DNA of 64,000 nt from an uncultured Bacteroidales bacterium (lineage in GTDB: Bacteria; Bacteroidota; Bacteroidia; Bacteroidales; P3), in contig ONBK01000013.1 of assembly GCA_900316055.1 (NCBI GenBank), positions 1 to 64,000 on the forward strand. Reading direction: 5' to 3'. The notes under the pieces were generated by a model. It was not told the DNA's origin, did not search any database, and was given only the letters and a program-made list of their open reading frames with translations. Positions 43,198 to 52,550 of the stretch are shown piece by piece. Positions within the stretch are counted from its first letter, which is position 1; each line of letters begins with the position of its first letter. A program made the position numbers and the translations under genes.

Positions 43198-43794
43198 ATG
43201 AAAGCAATGGATCTTTATCGGCTTTTTAGCCAACAAATAGTTGAATATCACAAGACCGACTCGGTGGATGGCGCGCAGCGTAATCCCTATAGGGAAGGCT
43301 CCTTTGAGCATCTGCTGTGGGAGAAGTCGTGGGTGGACACGGTGCAGTGGCACCTCGAGGATTTGGTGCGTCCCGACGATGTGGACCCTGTGGAGGCGCT
43401 GAAGCTGAAGCGCCGCATCGACCGCTCGAACCAGCACCGCACCGACCTTGTGGAGCGTATCGACGATCACTACTACATGCAGTTCAAGGATGTTGAGCCG
43501 AAGGCTGATGCCAAGTTGAACACCGAGACGCCCGCTTGGGCCATCGACCGACTTTCCATCCTCGCCCTGAAGATTTACCACTTTGAAATCGAGGCCCACC
43601 GTGGCGACGACGAGCACCGCGCCAAATGCCAGTCCAAACTCGACACGCTGCTCACGCAGCGCGAGGATCTCACCACCGCCATCGACCAACTCCTCGATGA
43701 CCTCGCTGCCGGACGCCGCCTGATGAAGCTCTACCGCCAGATGAAGATGTACAACGATCCGAGTTTGAACCCGATGTTGTATAATAAGGAGTAG
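43198..43794 (+). CDS. DUF4254-family protein
   Basis: 198 residues, all-helical, soluble. LWEKSWVDTVQWHLEDLVRP and RRIDRSNQHRTDLVERIDDH match the DUF4254 pattern. The family lies beside heptosyltransferase/LPS genes in many Bacteroidota, and here it precedes a family 9 glycosyltransferase by 26 bases, so a role in cell-envelope glycan assembly is suggested. No catalytic activity is known to me. Its 5' end sits directly at a promoter. Confidence 0.85.
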   Translation: MKAMDLYRLFSQQIVEYHKTDSVDGAQRNPYREGSFEHLLWEKSWVDTVQWHLEDLVRPDDVDPVEALKLKRRIDRSNQHRTDLVERIDDHYYMQFKDVEPKADAKLNTETPAWAIDRLSILALKIYHFEIEAHRGDDEHRAKCQSKLDTLLTQREDLTTAIDQLLDDLAAGRRLMKLYRQMKMYNDPSLNPMLYNKE

Positions 43795-43820
43795 AGGAGG
43801 TAAGGAGAAAAGGAGGTAAG

Positions 43821-44867
43821 GTGAAGCATGTATTGGTCATAAGGCTTTCCGCGTTGGGCGATGTGGCAATTATGGTGCCTGTGCTGCGAGGGTATGCTGC
43901 AAGTAACGCCCAGGTGACCTTTACGGTGGCGGGTCCTCCCATGTTGGCTCCGCTGTTTGAGGGAATGGGGAATGTCCATTTCCTGGGGCTCAAAAAGAAG
44001 CAGAGCTTTCTGAAGATTTACAAGGCCCTGGAGGCTGTGGGAGCCGACACTGTGGTGGACCTCCACAAGGTGAACCGTGTCGGTATGGCGCTTGTGCTGA
44101 TGCGGCTGCGTCATTTGTTTTTTTCCGGATTCCATATTTATTCGCTCCGTAAAGGGCGCTTCTCGCGCTGGATGTTCCTGCACCATTGGTGCCGGAGACC
44201 GAGGAAACCGCAGTATGTGCGCTATGACGATGTGTTCAGGAGAGCCGGGCTGAATGGAGGTGAAAGGTTAAAGCAGAAAGGTGAAAAGACTGATGCAAGT
44301 ACCGACACACACCTTTCACCCTGCACCCCACACCCTACACCTCTTATCGGTGTGGCTCCGTTTTCGCAGCACGAGGGCAAGGTGTGGCCGTGGGAGAATG
44401 TCGAGTTGCTGGTTCAGATGCTTTCGGATAAAGGTTTCCGTGTGCTCCTCTTCGGCAGCAAAAATGAGGCTCCGAAACTCGAATCCCTCGCCTCCAAACA
44501 AGCAATCGTCTCCTCTGTTGCGGGGAAACAATCCTTTGCCGAGGAGTTGCAGATTATTAAGGGATTGTCGCTGATGGTCTCGATGGACTCGGCCAATATG
44601 CATTTCGCCAGTGCGCTGGGCATTCCTGTGGTTTCCATTTGGGGGGCCACACATCCCGACTTCGGTTTTTATGGCTATGGGCAGAATCGTGACGACGCCC
44701 TCTGTGCCAATCTCCCTTGCCAGCCTTGTTCGGCTTATGGTCAGAAGGCGTGCCGTTATGGCGACTACCGCTGTCTGAAGGCCATCACGCCGGAAATGGT
44801 TCTCGAACTAATACTCAAGAAATTAGGCATTCAAGCATTCAAGCATTCAAGCAATCAAGCATTCTAG
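43821..44867 (+). CDS. Family 9 glycosyltransferase (heptosyltransferase-like)
   Basis: 348 residues. It begins MKHVLVIRLSALGDVAIMVP, the typical heptosyltransferase start, and has LIGVAPFSQHEGKVWPWENV and VSMDSANMHFASALGIPVVS (donor site). It probably adds a sugar to the core of LPS. Two parts are encoded by repeat DNA: a ~25-residue linker between the domains (44262-44338, GERLKQKGEKTD) and the last residues QAFKHSSNQAF, which come from AAGCATTCAAGC units that also supply the stop codon. Confidence 0.88.
   Translation: MKHVLVIRLSALGDVAIMVPVLRGYAASNAQVTFTVAGPPMLAPLFEGMGNVHFLGLKKKQSFLKIYKALEAVGADTVVDLHKVNRVGMALVLMRLRHLFFSGFHIYSLRKGRFSRWMFLHHWCRRPRKPQYVRYDDVFRRAGLNGGERLKQKGEKTDASTDTHLSPCTPHPTPLIGVAPFSQHEGKVWPWENVELLVQMLSDKGFRVLLFGSKNEAPKLESLASKQAIVSSVAGKQSFAEELQIIKGLSLMVSMDSANMHFASALGIPVVSIWGATHPDFGFYGYGQNRDDALCANLPCQPCSAYGQKACRYGDYRCLKAITPEMVLELILKKLGIQAFKHSSNQAF
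44826..44865 (+). repeat. TTGAATGC-family repeat at a gene end
   Basis: GCATTCAAGCATTCAAGCAT and the following units give the C-terminus and TAG stop of the family 9 glycosyltransferase. Confidence 0.75.
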
Positions 44868-47155
44868 AACCTATGCCCTATATTGAAGTAGAAGTTCAGT
44901 CCCGGAGCCAGCGACGAATAGCCCAGTACTCCCTCTATGGGTCCCAGGATGGTGTAGTAGCAATAACCCAAAGAGACTCCGTAGAGATTGGGGAGGTCGT
45001 CGACAATCTCGTTGAGGTTCAGTGTATGGCGGGCCGCCCCCACATTCATTAGCAGGTAATGGTTGCCCGTAATGGCGAATTGCATACGCATTTGCAGCGA
45101 GATGAGGTTCCGCTCGACATATTCCAAACTGCGCGCTCCGGGAAAGAATATCTGTTGGTCTACAATCTGTTGCTGGCTCCCCACGGCATTCGAGAGGGTC
45201 ATGGGGATGTCGCCGGTATGCAGTAGCAGTCGGCCATACAGTGCCGGTCGGAAGGTGAGCTTCGGGTTGGGGGAGAAGGCTATGCTCCACAACGCCTTGA
45301 TTTCGCTGATGCCATTGGTGCCGTCATACCCCCATAGGTTGTCTGTATGGTAGGTGTACGAACTGACCAGGTGGACCCCCGTGGTGGGCAGATAGGGATG
45401 GTTCTCGGTGTTGATTTCCGACTGGAAGAAATAGGAAATCAGTTGGTAGTCCTCCAGTAGGATAGGCTCGGTGGCGGTCGAAAGCACTGGTGAGTAGAAG
45501 TTGTAGTAGTCAAACCGTGCCCCCGCTTGCAGCCTGTAGCGTCGGAATGTCGAGTTCAGCGGCACCGCCTCCAGGGTATGCCGGTAATACTTGATATTGT
45601 AGGTCCGCACTCCTTCGGAGTAGATGTCCAGATTGTCTTTACGGAACGAATAGCTCATTGTTGGCGAGGTGATGCCGCGCGGGAAAAATCGGTTCTCTGC
45701 CAGCACCTGTATGCGGTCGCCCAGCCGCAGGTGGCTATAGAGCGCCATGGGCATTCTCATAAAGCGGTAGGGGAGGAGCATCCCCACCTGGATGGCCTCG
45801 GTCTCTTCGTTGTCGAAGCGGAAGGTCACTCCCACGATGGGCGAGTTGTAGAGCGAGCTGCTCGGTGTGCCTTGCATTCGGGAGCGCTCCTCACGTTTCT
45901 GGCGTCGGCTACCGGGAGCGGGTATCGAATCGATGCCGTGCTCGCGGCGCAAGGCCAGAAGCTCCTCCCAGTGTCGTTCTGCCTCTTCGGCTCCTCGCTG
46001 CAGCAGGGTGTCTATCGACTGCGACGTGAAGCTTGCCGCGCTATAGCCCGTCACGTCCACCTTCATGAAAAGGTCGCTTTTTTTGACGTTCTCCACAAAT
46101 TTCTCTTTCCCTTTCGCATCCATCACCTGCAAAATGATGTCCAAAGCACTGCTGAATTCGTCGGCGGTCAACGTGTCGTTCTGCACCGAAACGCCGATAA
46201 CAATGTCGGCACCCATCTTCCGCACAACGTCGGCGGGATAGTTGTTCATCACACCTCCGTCAACCAGCACTTTGTTGCCTATCCTCACCGGCGAGAACAC
46301 CCCGGGAATCGACATCGAGGCCCGCAGGGCCTCTTTCAGGTGGCCGCTGTGGAAGACCACCTCTGTGTTTGTCACCACGTCGGTGGCTACACAGGCAAAG
46401 GGGATGGGCAGCGTGTCGAACGACAGGGAATCGAGGTAACCCACGAGTAGCTGGTCGAACAGCTGGTCGAGGTTCAGACCTCGGATGAATCCTGCGCTCT
46501 CATTGTGTTTCCCTCCGGTGAAGGCATACCAGAGGGGATAGGTCGTCAGCAAGTGACGGGTGTTCATGTCCAGATTGTCCGGTTTGGGGCGGTCGGTGAG
46601 GAGAAACGTCCAGTCCTGGTGGCGTACCAGCGAGTCGAGTTCATCGACCGACCAGCCCACTGCATACAGCCCCCCAATCAGCGAACCCATCGAGGTGCCC
46701 GCGATATAATCGATGGGGATGCCAGCCTCTTCGATGGCCCTCAAGGCCGAGATATGGGCCACACCTTTAGCCCCGCCTCCGCTCAACACCACACCCACTT
46801 TGGGACGATCCTTTTGCGATGCGGCGGTCAAGCGGTGAAGACTGACAAAGGTGGGGGCATAGGTGAAGGTGTCGGAGCAGTAGCCGGGATGGGATATGAC
46901 GACGCGGAAGTCGCTCTCGTTCTCGTAATAGCGCACAGTGAAGCGACCTTTCGAATCGGCATGCCCACCCATGGCGTGGGTCACTTTCGCACCTGCCAAA
47001 GGTTTCCCCGTGGCGGCATCGACCACCCTGCCTTGGTGGTCGGTATAGTTGGTATTCTGTGCCGTCGCAAAATTGAAAAATGAGAAATGAAATAGGAAAA
47101 TGAGTCCAACGCACAGTGAAAAACTTCTTTTAACTCCTTTAACTACCATAAACAT
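44864..47155 (-). CDS. Patatin-like phospholipase with BamA-type barrel
   Basis: 763 residues. Signal peptide, a CarboxypepD_reg-like beta-sandwich (GRVVDAATGKPLAGAKVTHA), then the patatin domain: GGGAKGVAHISALRA oxyanion hole, GTSMGSLIG with Ser155 as nucleophile, and VDGGVMNNYPADVV with the partner Asp. The C-terminal ~330 residues are an Omp85/BamA-type surface antigen barrel ending in FYFNIGHRF. Related proteins such as PlpD secrete or display the lipase domain. It probably acts as a lipid hydrolase in or on the outer membrane. Next to a MATE gene it overlaps by 1 base. Confidence 0.92.
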   Translation of the reverse strand: MFMVVKGVKRSFSLCVGLIFLFHFSFFNFATAQNTNYTDHQGRVVDAATGKPLAGAKVTHAMGGHADSKGRFTVRYYENESDFRVVISHPGYCSDTFTYAPTFVSLHRLTAASQKDRPKVGVVLSGGGAKGVAHISALRAIEEAGIPIDYIAGTSMGSLIGGLYAVGWSVDELDSLVRHQDWTFLLTDRPKPDNLDMNTRHLLTTYPLWYAFTGGKHNESAGFIRGLNLDQLFDQLLVGYLDSLSFDTLPIPFACVATDVVTNTEVVFHSGHLKEALRASMSIPGVFSPVRIGNKVLVDGGVMNNYPADVVRKMGADIVIGVSVQNDTLTADEFSSALDIILQVMDAKGKEKFVENVKKSDLFMKVDVTGYSAASFTSQSIDTLLQRGAEEAERHWEELLALRREHGIDSIPAPGSRRQKREERSRMQGTPSSSLYNSPIVGVTFRFDNEETEAIQVGMLLPYRFMRMPMALYSHLRLGDRIQVLAENRFFPRGITSPTMSYSFRKDNLDIYSEGVRTYNIKYYRHTLEAVPLNSTFRRYRLQAGARFDYYNFYSPVLSTATEPILLEDYQLISYFFQSEINTENHPYLPTTGVHLVSSYTYHTDNLWGYDGTNGISEIKALWSIAFSPNPKLTFRPALYGRLLLHTGDIPMTLSNAVGSQQQIVDQQIFFPGARSLEYVERNLISLQMRMQFAITGNHYLLMNVGAARHTLNLNEIVDDLPNLYGVSLGYCYYTILGPIEGVLGYSSLAPGLNFYFNIGHRF

Positions 47156-48543
47156 TAACCGTTAACTTGTCCATAGATGTCTTTTCTCACCCGCAGAGCC
47201 TGTATTAGGCCTCGCAACGACAGGAACGTTACGAAGGCGGTCCAGAGGATGTCGTTCCATGTGCGTTCGGAGAGGGTGGGACTGTCGGTATGGGCTCCGG
47301 CATACCATTTCAGGCCGTAGTAGAGTCCAAAGAAGGCGGCGGTGGCCACGAACATGGCATTGCGCATGGTGCGGGTGGCGGTGGCGCCGATGAAGATGCC
47401 GTCGAAGAGGAATGCCGCGAAGCCACAGATGGGAATCACCAGCACCCAGGTCATGTATTCGCCGGCGGTGGCGATGACCTCCTGCTTGTCGGTGAAGAGG
47501 TGCAGGAATTCGTTCCCGAAGGCGGCATAGAGGCCGGTGAAAAGCACCGTCAGAGCGAGACCCCAAATGATGAGCAGCCGCACGGCGAGTTTCAGGTGGC
47601 GCAGTTGTCGGGCACCGATATGGCGCCCCACGAGGCTTTCGCCGGCATAGGCAAAGCCGTCCATAATGTAGCTGAAGAGGGTGAAGAACATCATCAGTAT
47701 GCCGTCGACAGCACGTATATTCTCGCTGATGCGGCCGCTGGCTGCGGTGATGAATGTGAACACCGCAGAGAGGCATACCGTTCGGAGGAACACGTCGCCG
47801 TTCACCTTGAAGAAGCGGCGCATGTCTTTCCAGTGCAGTGCGTTGGAAAGAGTGGAAAGATTAAAGTGGAAAGAGGAAAGGTTGTGGTCGCGATGAAGTT
47901 TACGGTGAAGGAAGAAGAGGCCGAGGGCGAGACCCGTGTAGTTGGCAATCACTGTGCCGAGGGCCACGCCGAAGATGTCCCAATGGAACACCATCACGAA
48001 GAGCAGCGACGCCAGGATGTTCACGCAGTTCAGCGCAATGGCTATCCACATGGGCGTTTTGGAGTCCTGCATGCCGATGAACCAGCCCTTGATGGCATAG
48101 AGTCCCAAGGTGGCGGGAGCCGCCCACACGCGCACAAAGAAATAAGTCAGCGCCAAGTCCATCACCCCGGGCCCGTTCGATGGGTCGCTACGGAAGATTA
48201 CCTTCGAGGCTTCTGCCAATGGCCATTGTAGCACAATAATCAGCAGCGCAATGGCCAACGCGATGGTGCAGGCTTGTATCAGTGTCTTCAGGCTCTCATT
48301 CCACCTTTCGGCACCGAAGGCCTGTGCGGTGAGTCCCGAGGTACCCATGCGGAGAAATCCGAAGTTCCAGTAGATGAGGTTGAAGATGGAACTGCCCACC
48401 ACGATGGCACTCACGTGCGCTCCCGAGAGGTGCCCCACAATGGCCATGTCCACCATGCCGAGTAGCGGCACAGTGATGTTGGTCACGATATTGGGCAATG
48501 CCAGCCCCAATATCCTCCCGTTCATCCCCCTTTCAATCTTCAT
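47155..48543 (-). CDS. MATE-family efflux transporter
   Basis: 462 residues, twelve TM helices in two six-helix bundles, matching the NorM/DinF type. Typical features are ALPNIVTNITVPLLGMVDMA at the start and GFLRMGTSGLTAQAFGAE. It exports drugs or metabolites using a Na+ or H+ gradient; substrate unknown. A loop between helices (SSFHFNLSTLSNALHWKD) is encoded by GGAAAGAGTGGAAAG-type repeat DNA (47844-47885). Overlaps the patatin gene by 1 base. Confidence 0.92.
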   Translation of the reverse strand: MKIERGMNGRILGLALPNIVTNITVPLLGMVDMAIVGHLSGAHVSAIVVGSSIFNLIYWNFGFLRMGTSGLTAQAFGAERWNESLKTLIQACTIALAIALLIIVLQWPLAEASKVIFRSDPSNGPGVMDLALTYFFVRVWAAPATLGLYAIKGWFIGMQDSKTPMWIAIALNCVNILASLLFVMVFHWDIFGVALGTVIANYTGLALGLFFLHRKLHRDHNLSSFHFNLSTLSNALHWKDMRRFFKVNGDVFLRTVCLSAVFTFITAASGRISENIRAVDGILMMFFTLFSYIMDGFAYAGESLVGRHIGARQLRHLKLAVRLLIIWGLALTVLFTGLYAAFGNEFLHLFTDKQEVIATAGEYMTWVLVIPICGFAAFLFDGIFIGATATRTMRNAMFVATAAFFGLYYGLKWYAGAHTDSPTLSERTWNDILWTAFVTFLSLRGLIQALRVRKDIYGQVNG

Positions 48544-48589
48544 AACTCAAATATCTCGTATCTCTTATCTATGAACTTTAAACCTTAAA

Positions 48590-49414
48590 TCATTCAATTT
48601 CGCAGTTGACGCAGTTCAGCACTTTGCGCGTGCCCTTGTCGCTGATGAAAGCCACGATGTGGCTGTTCGCCAGGACGATGTCGTCGTCAGGCGTAAAACT
48701 CAAAGAACCTGTCAGTGCCTCTCCTTCGGCACCTATGGCCTCCACGTCGCGGCCCCAGAAGCCGGTGATGACTTTGCGTAGCATGTGGTTGTGTACGTAG
48801 TTTTCGTCGTAGGAACCGTCGGGGAGCAGCTGCTTGTAGCACAGCGAGTCCTCCACGAGGGCTACCGTTAGGGTCACCTTCCCCGGGTATGCTTTCACAA
48901 ACTTCAGGTCCACCGTGATATTCACCTTGTCCCCTGCCTTGTGGGCTTCTGCCTCCATGGCCACCGTGGGATTGATGGTCAGTGCCTCGTTGATGTCGTT
49001 CACGATGTTGCTCATGCTGCCTTGATACTGTGTGCTGCGGTTGCGGTTGAGGTAGGCTGCGGGGATGGCGTTGATGCCGAACCAGGCATCCCAGGCGTTG
49101 CCGCCGTCGGTGCGTAGGTCGGGCTGGTCTGGGTAGGGCATTCCCTGTCCCGTGGGGTGGTTGATGGAGACCATCACCACATTGTCATTGTGGATGCCCG
49201 CCAGAGTGACGTCGGCGTTGGGGCAGTTGCTGCAGCGTGGGCCGGTGTATTTTTCTACATAGGCGCGCTGTACCGGCATGATGGATTTTTCACTGATCTG
49301 CCAGGTTACCACGGCACCGTCGAAGACCGTATACTCCGATTCTTCAATCTTGTCGCATCCCATAAACTCCATTAAGCCCATCAACCCCACTAAACCCAAT
49401 ACTATCTTTTTCAT
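48590..49414 (-). CDS. Omp28-like thioredoxin-fold lipoprotein
   Basis: 274 residues. Lipobox LMEFMGCDKI (Cys20). RAYVEKYTGPRCSNCPNADV has a CxxC in a thioredoxin-like fold as in Omp28-related outer-membrane proteins of Bacteroidota. A later beta-rich domain (PGKVTLTVALVEDSLCYKQL) completes it. Possible disulfide exchange or a structural role at the outer membrane; not shown. The upstream spacer contains one copy of the 45-base exact repeat (49464-49508). Confidence 0.85.
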   Translation of the reverse strand: MKKIVLGLVGLMGLMEFMGCDKIEESEYTVFDGAVVTWQISEKSIMPVQRAYVEKYTGPRCSNCPNADVTLAGIHNDNVVMVSINHPTGQGMPYPDQPDLRTDGGNAWDAWFGINAIPAAYLNRNRSTQYQGSMSNIVNDINEALTINPTVAMEAEAHKAGDKVNITVDLKFVKAYPGKVTLTVALVEDSLCYKQLLPDGSYDENYVHNHMLRKVITGFWGRDVEAIGAEGEALTGSLSFTPDDDIVLANSHIVAFISDKGTRKVLNCVNCEIE

Positions 49415-49463
49415 AACAATATTTTAAACTTTATACTTTAAGCTTTCAATAACCAATAACCAC

Positions 49464-49508
49464 TCTGCCTGACCTTTGGTCACGGCCTGCGACCTTGTGG
49501 AGCAAACC
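49464..49508. repeat. 45-base exact repeat, copy 1
   Basis: TCTGCCTGACCTTTGGTCAC and the following 25 bases are identical to 53589-53633. It contains a GACC-TTT-GGTC hairpin and is flanked by AATAACCAATAACC repeats on the left and by ATAACC on the right. Confidence 0.85.
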
Positions 49509-49525
49509 TATAACCTTTCACTCAT

Positions 49526-51217
49526 CTAAAAACTTGTTGTCAAACTGAAGGTCAGTCCGTTACTTGCCGGCACCGTGCGGCATACCCCGCCAATGCAGAG
49601 CATACCCTCGCGCTGCTTGCCGTAGCCTACCTGCAGGCGGGTGGCACCGGAGGTGTAGCCCACAGAAAGGTTGTAGTAGTTGCCCACACCGTCGTTGTAG
49701 GCCCACTGGTCGCTGGCTGAGACAAACCAATGAGAGCCCATGTTCCACTCCACTAGTCCCATCAGCCAGTCGCCAGCGCGGCGATCGTTGTGTTCGGGGT
49801 CGCCAGCATCATAATGGCTGTCGCTCCCCAACCATTCAGCTTCGAAGCGTAGTGCATGGTTCTTGTTCACTTTCCACAGCAGGTCTGCCACCACGATGTG
49901 GTTGTGGTGCAGACTGCCTGGCTCGTTCTCTACCACCGGGTTGAACACCTGATAGGCATAGGTGGTGGTCAGTTTCACCGCCTTGGAGAGTTTTTTTGCC
50001 ACTTCCACCGATATGTCGCCATACAGTGTCTGCCCCAACCCGCTGTTCACCGTGTAGCCTTCCGTACCTGCTCCGCCCGTCACCGTGGTGTCGAGCCCGT
50101 AGACCATCGAACTGTTGAGGTGGATGTCCGTGCCGTATTCGCCGCCCAACAGGGTGCCTTTCTTGAATTTGTACATCACATCGGCCTGCAGACCCTGTTC
50201 GCCGTTCACCTGGGTGGCATAGGGGTACATCGCCATGAAAGCGTAGGTATGGTTCTTCGTGATGGCCGGCAGGTAGTTGATATACAGCATTTCGCCACTC
50301 TGCGAACGCACACTCTTGAATCCCATGTTGTCAATTCTTTTCGCTTGCAGGCTCGCACTGAATCCTCGCTGCGAATACACCAGATTCACCAGCAACGCTT
50401 GTCCCGGACGGTAGATATATCCGTTCACCGCGCTCGGATCTTGTCCCTTGCGGACATATTCCGCTTGCAGGCTCCAGTTGCCATATCCCAAGTCGGCACG
50501 CAGACTTCCGGCTCCCACGTTCAGCGGCAGATTGAGTCTGTATTCAGCATTCAAGGCCGAGGAGATGACCTCGTCCTCCTCGTATTTGCTCACAAACCCC
50601 GCCCCCAGCCTTGCGCGGAATTTCGATTCCCGCAATGCCTCGATGACGCTCCCCAGGTCCACCTCTCCGTCCACTCCGCGCACCAATCCTTCGCCATACA
50701 CCCAGTAGAGCCTTTGTCTTCCCGCAACGGCTTTCAGGGTCACACCCTCCACCGGTCGCAACTGCACGTCGATACCCATCAGCGAGTTGTCAAGCCCCAA
50801 GTAACGGTCCTCGTATGTGCGCAGTATCATTCCCGAGCCGAACTGCTCGTAGAAGTTGCCCGCCGTTATGCTCAGTTTTTCACTGTTATAGGATACGAAA
50901 TAATGGGCTAATCCTTCCCCCTCCCATTGTGCATCGAAACCCAACAGCGGCTTCTGATACATCTCCAACCGTAGTCCGGCACTGAAATCCCCGTTGGTGT
51001 ACAGCACGTCCGCTCGCGCATTCAGCAACAGTTTTTCGGGCACATCCTGAGCCCCTATCACACTGTCGGCACTCGACATCTGACCGTCCAACTGCACATT
51101 CCCCGTCACATGGCCTCCCATAATCCCCTGAGCCTCGGCGCTATTGAAGAATGCACCTTGGAAATTGAATATCAGGCTCGTGCAGATAATCAGTTTTATC
51201 CCTTTTCTGGCTCTCAT
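49526..51217 (-). CDS. DUF6029-family outer-membrane protein
   Basis: 563 residues. Signal peptide, then a beta-barrel-like protein: GNFYEQFGSGMILRTYEDRY, GIDVQLRPVEGVTLKAVAGR and a terminal GLTFSLTTSF with an aromatic last residue. It matches the DUF6029 family, thought to be an outer-membrane porin-like protein; substrate unknown. Directly upstream of the thioredoxin gene (40 bases), which may help fold periplasmic or membrane proteins. Confidence 0.8.
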   Translation of the reverse strand: MRARKGIKLIICTSLIFNFQGAFFNSAEAQGIMGGHVTGNVQLDGQMSSADSVIGAQDVPEKLLLNARADVLYTNGDFSAGLRLEMYQKPLLGFDAQWEGEGLAHYFVSYNSEKLSITAGNFYEQFGSGMILRTYEDRYLGLDNSLMGIDVQLRPVEGVTLKAVAGRQRLYWVYGEGLVRGVDGEVDLGSVIEALRESKFRARLGAGFVSKYEEDEVISSALNAEYRLNLPLNVGAGSLRADLGYGNWSLQAEYVRKGQDPSAVNGYIYRPGQALLVNLVYSQRGFSASLQAKRIDNMGFKSVRSQSGEMLYINYLPAITKNHTYAFMAMYPYATQVNGEQGLQADVMYKFKKGTLLGGEYGTDIHLNSSMVYGLDTTVTGGAGTEGYTVNSGLGQTLYGDISVEVAKKLSKAVKLTTTYAYQVFNPVVENEPGSLHHNHIVVADLLWKVNKNHALRFEAEWLGSDSHYDAGDPEHNDRRAGDWLMGLVEWNMGSHWFVSASDQWAYNDGVGNYYNLSVGYTSGATRLQVGYGKQREGMLCIGGVCRTVPASNGLTFSLTTSF

Positions 51218-51257
51218 AAACCTTTAACCTTTAAACTTTATATTTAACCTTTATCTC

Positions 51258-51776
51258 TTATTTTCCCTTTGTTATTTCACGGACTTTCTCGATAACCTCC
51301 TCTTCCCCGCCGGCTTGGTAGCCAGTGTGCTGCCATACTATCTCCCCTTCGCCGTTGATGATAAAGGTGTGTGGCACGTTCACAACGCCCATCGCTCGTT
51401 TCAGGTCGCTGTTCTGGTCCAGGAACACCTCGTAGGGCCAGTCGTTGCCTTCTACGTGGGGTTTCACTCGCGCCGCGCTACGAGCATCGTCGATCGAGAC
51501 GGCCACAATCTTCACGCCCGTCTCCTCCTGCCACTCCTCATAGAGCTCTTTGATGGTGTTCAACTCCAGATTGCAGGGCTTGCACCAGGTGGCCCAGAAA
51601 CTGATAATGATAGGTTTGCCGTCGTTCTGGATAACGGACGACAGCACACTCTGGCCGCTCAAGTCCTTCAGCGTGATGTTCTGGGGCATTTTGGCATTCT
51701 GTGCCCCCACCTCGGTGGAGAAGGGAGAAAGTTGACAACTGAAAAGCAGCAAAGCTGCAAAAAGAATCTTTTTCAT
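51258..51776 (-). CDS. TlpA-type thioredoxin
   Basis: 172 residues with an N-terminal signal peptide. The redox site is WCKPCNLE in a typical PIIISFWATWCKPCNL context, followed by GVVNVPHTFIINGEGEIVWQ with the cis-Pro loop. It is a membrane-tethered or periplasmic reductase of the TlpA/ResA type that reduces or oxidises disulfides of exported proteins. Lies between the DUF6029 gene and the prenyl synthase gene. Confidence 0.93.
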   Translation of the reverse strand: MKKILFAALLLFSCQLSPFSTEVGAQNAKMPQNITLKDLSGQSVLSSVIQNDGKPIIISFWATWCKPCNLELNTIKELYEEWQEETGVKIVAVSIDDARSAARVKPHVEGNDWPYEVFLDQNSDLKRAMGVVNVPHTFIINGEGEIVWQHTGYQAGGEEEVIEKVREITKGK

Positions 51777-51818
51777 AATTATTTCATGTATTAAATTATT
51801 ATCGATAACCTTTAACCT

Positions 51819-52550
51819 TTAACCATTAACATTAAGTACTTCCAGCGATTTTTTTATTGTGGCGAGAGCATCCTTCTCCCGAATGATGAGAGCCTTCGTG
51901 TATTCGTTGGCTTCTCCGTCGGCAAGGTCGTCCTCCAACTGGAACAAACGTCCGTAGTGGAGGCCAAAGTCTTCGTATTCAGGATTCCCCAATGCACAGG
52001 CAGTGGAGAAAAGACGGGCGGTCTTGCCGTCGATTATTTTCAGGTAGGAACTTTCTGATAGCTCGGAACTCTGAGCTCTGAGCTCTGAGGTGCCTCCCAC
52101 TTCCTGTTGGAGGAGTTCCGATTCTACCATAGCCTCAACGGTCTTGTAGACGCGCTGGGTGGTCTCCGCTTCGTTCACTTCGTGGAGGATACGCATCACC
52201 TGTGCCAGAAGGAAGTCCCCTACCAGTACGGCCACAGAGTTGTTCCACCGTGCACCCACCGAAGGAAGGCCGCGCCGCGTGTCCGAGTGGTCGATAATGT
52301 CGTCGTGAATCAGCGAGGCGTTGTGCAGCATCTCCACAGCGGTGGCAAGGAGAATGGTGCGCCGCGACGAGGCTTGCCCAAGGGTGTCGGCTGCAAGGAG
52401 TGTCAGCTGCGGTCGCAGCATCTTGCCCATTCGCGAGGTAACGAATGTCTCCACCTCTCGCAGGAGATGGACATCGCCACGTGTCATTCGCCACAAAAAC
52501 TCGCGCCGCACCTGTGGCAGCAAATCCTCTATAATCTTTTCATTTTTCAC
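51819..52550 (-). CDS. Polyprenyl diphosphate synthase, short form
   Basis: 243 residues, clearly shorter than the usual ~320. The first Asp-rich motif is HDDIIDHSDTRRG and the second is QLEDDLADGE. Between the two motifs a loop GTSELRAQSSELSES is encoded by GAGCTCTGAGCTCTGAG repeat DNA (52060-52090). It condenses isopentenyl diphosphate to make long prenyl diphosphates for quinones or undecaprenol. The C-terminal helices of typical enzymes are shortened. Overlaps dapA by 4 bases (ATGA), so it is coupled to it. Confidence 0.85.
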   Translation of the reverse strand: MKNEKIIEDLLPQVRREFLWRMTRGDVHLLREVETFVTSRMGKMLRPQLTLLAADTLGQASSRRTILLATAVEMLHNASLIHDDIIDHSDTRRGLPSVGARWNNSVAVLVGDFLLAQVMRILHEVNEAETTQRVYKTVEAMVESELLQQEVGGTSELRAQSSELSESSYLKIIDGKTARLFSTACALGNPEYEDFGLHYGRLFQLEDDLADGEANEYTKALIIREKDALATIKKSLEVLNVNG

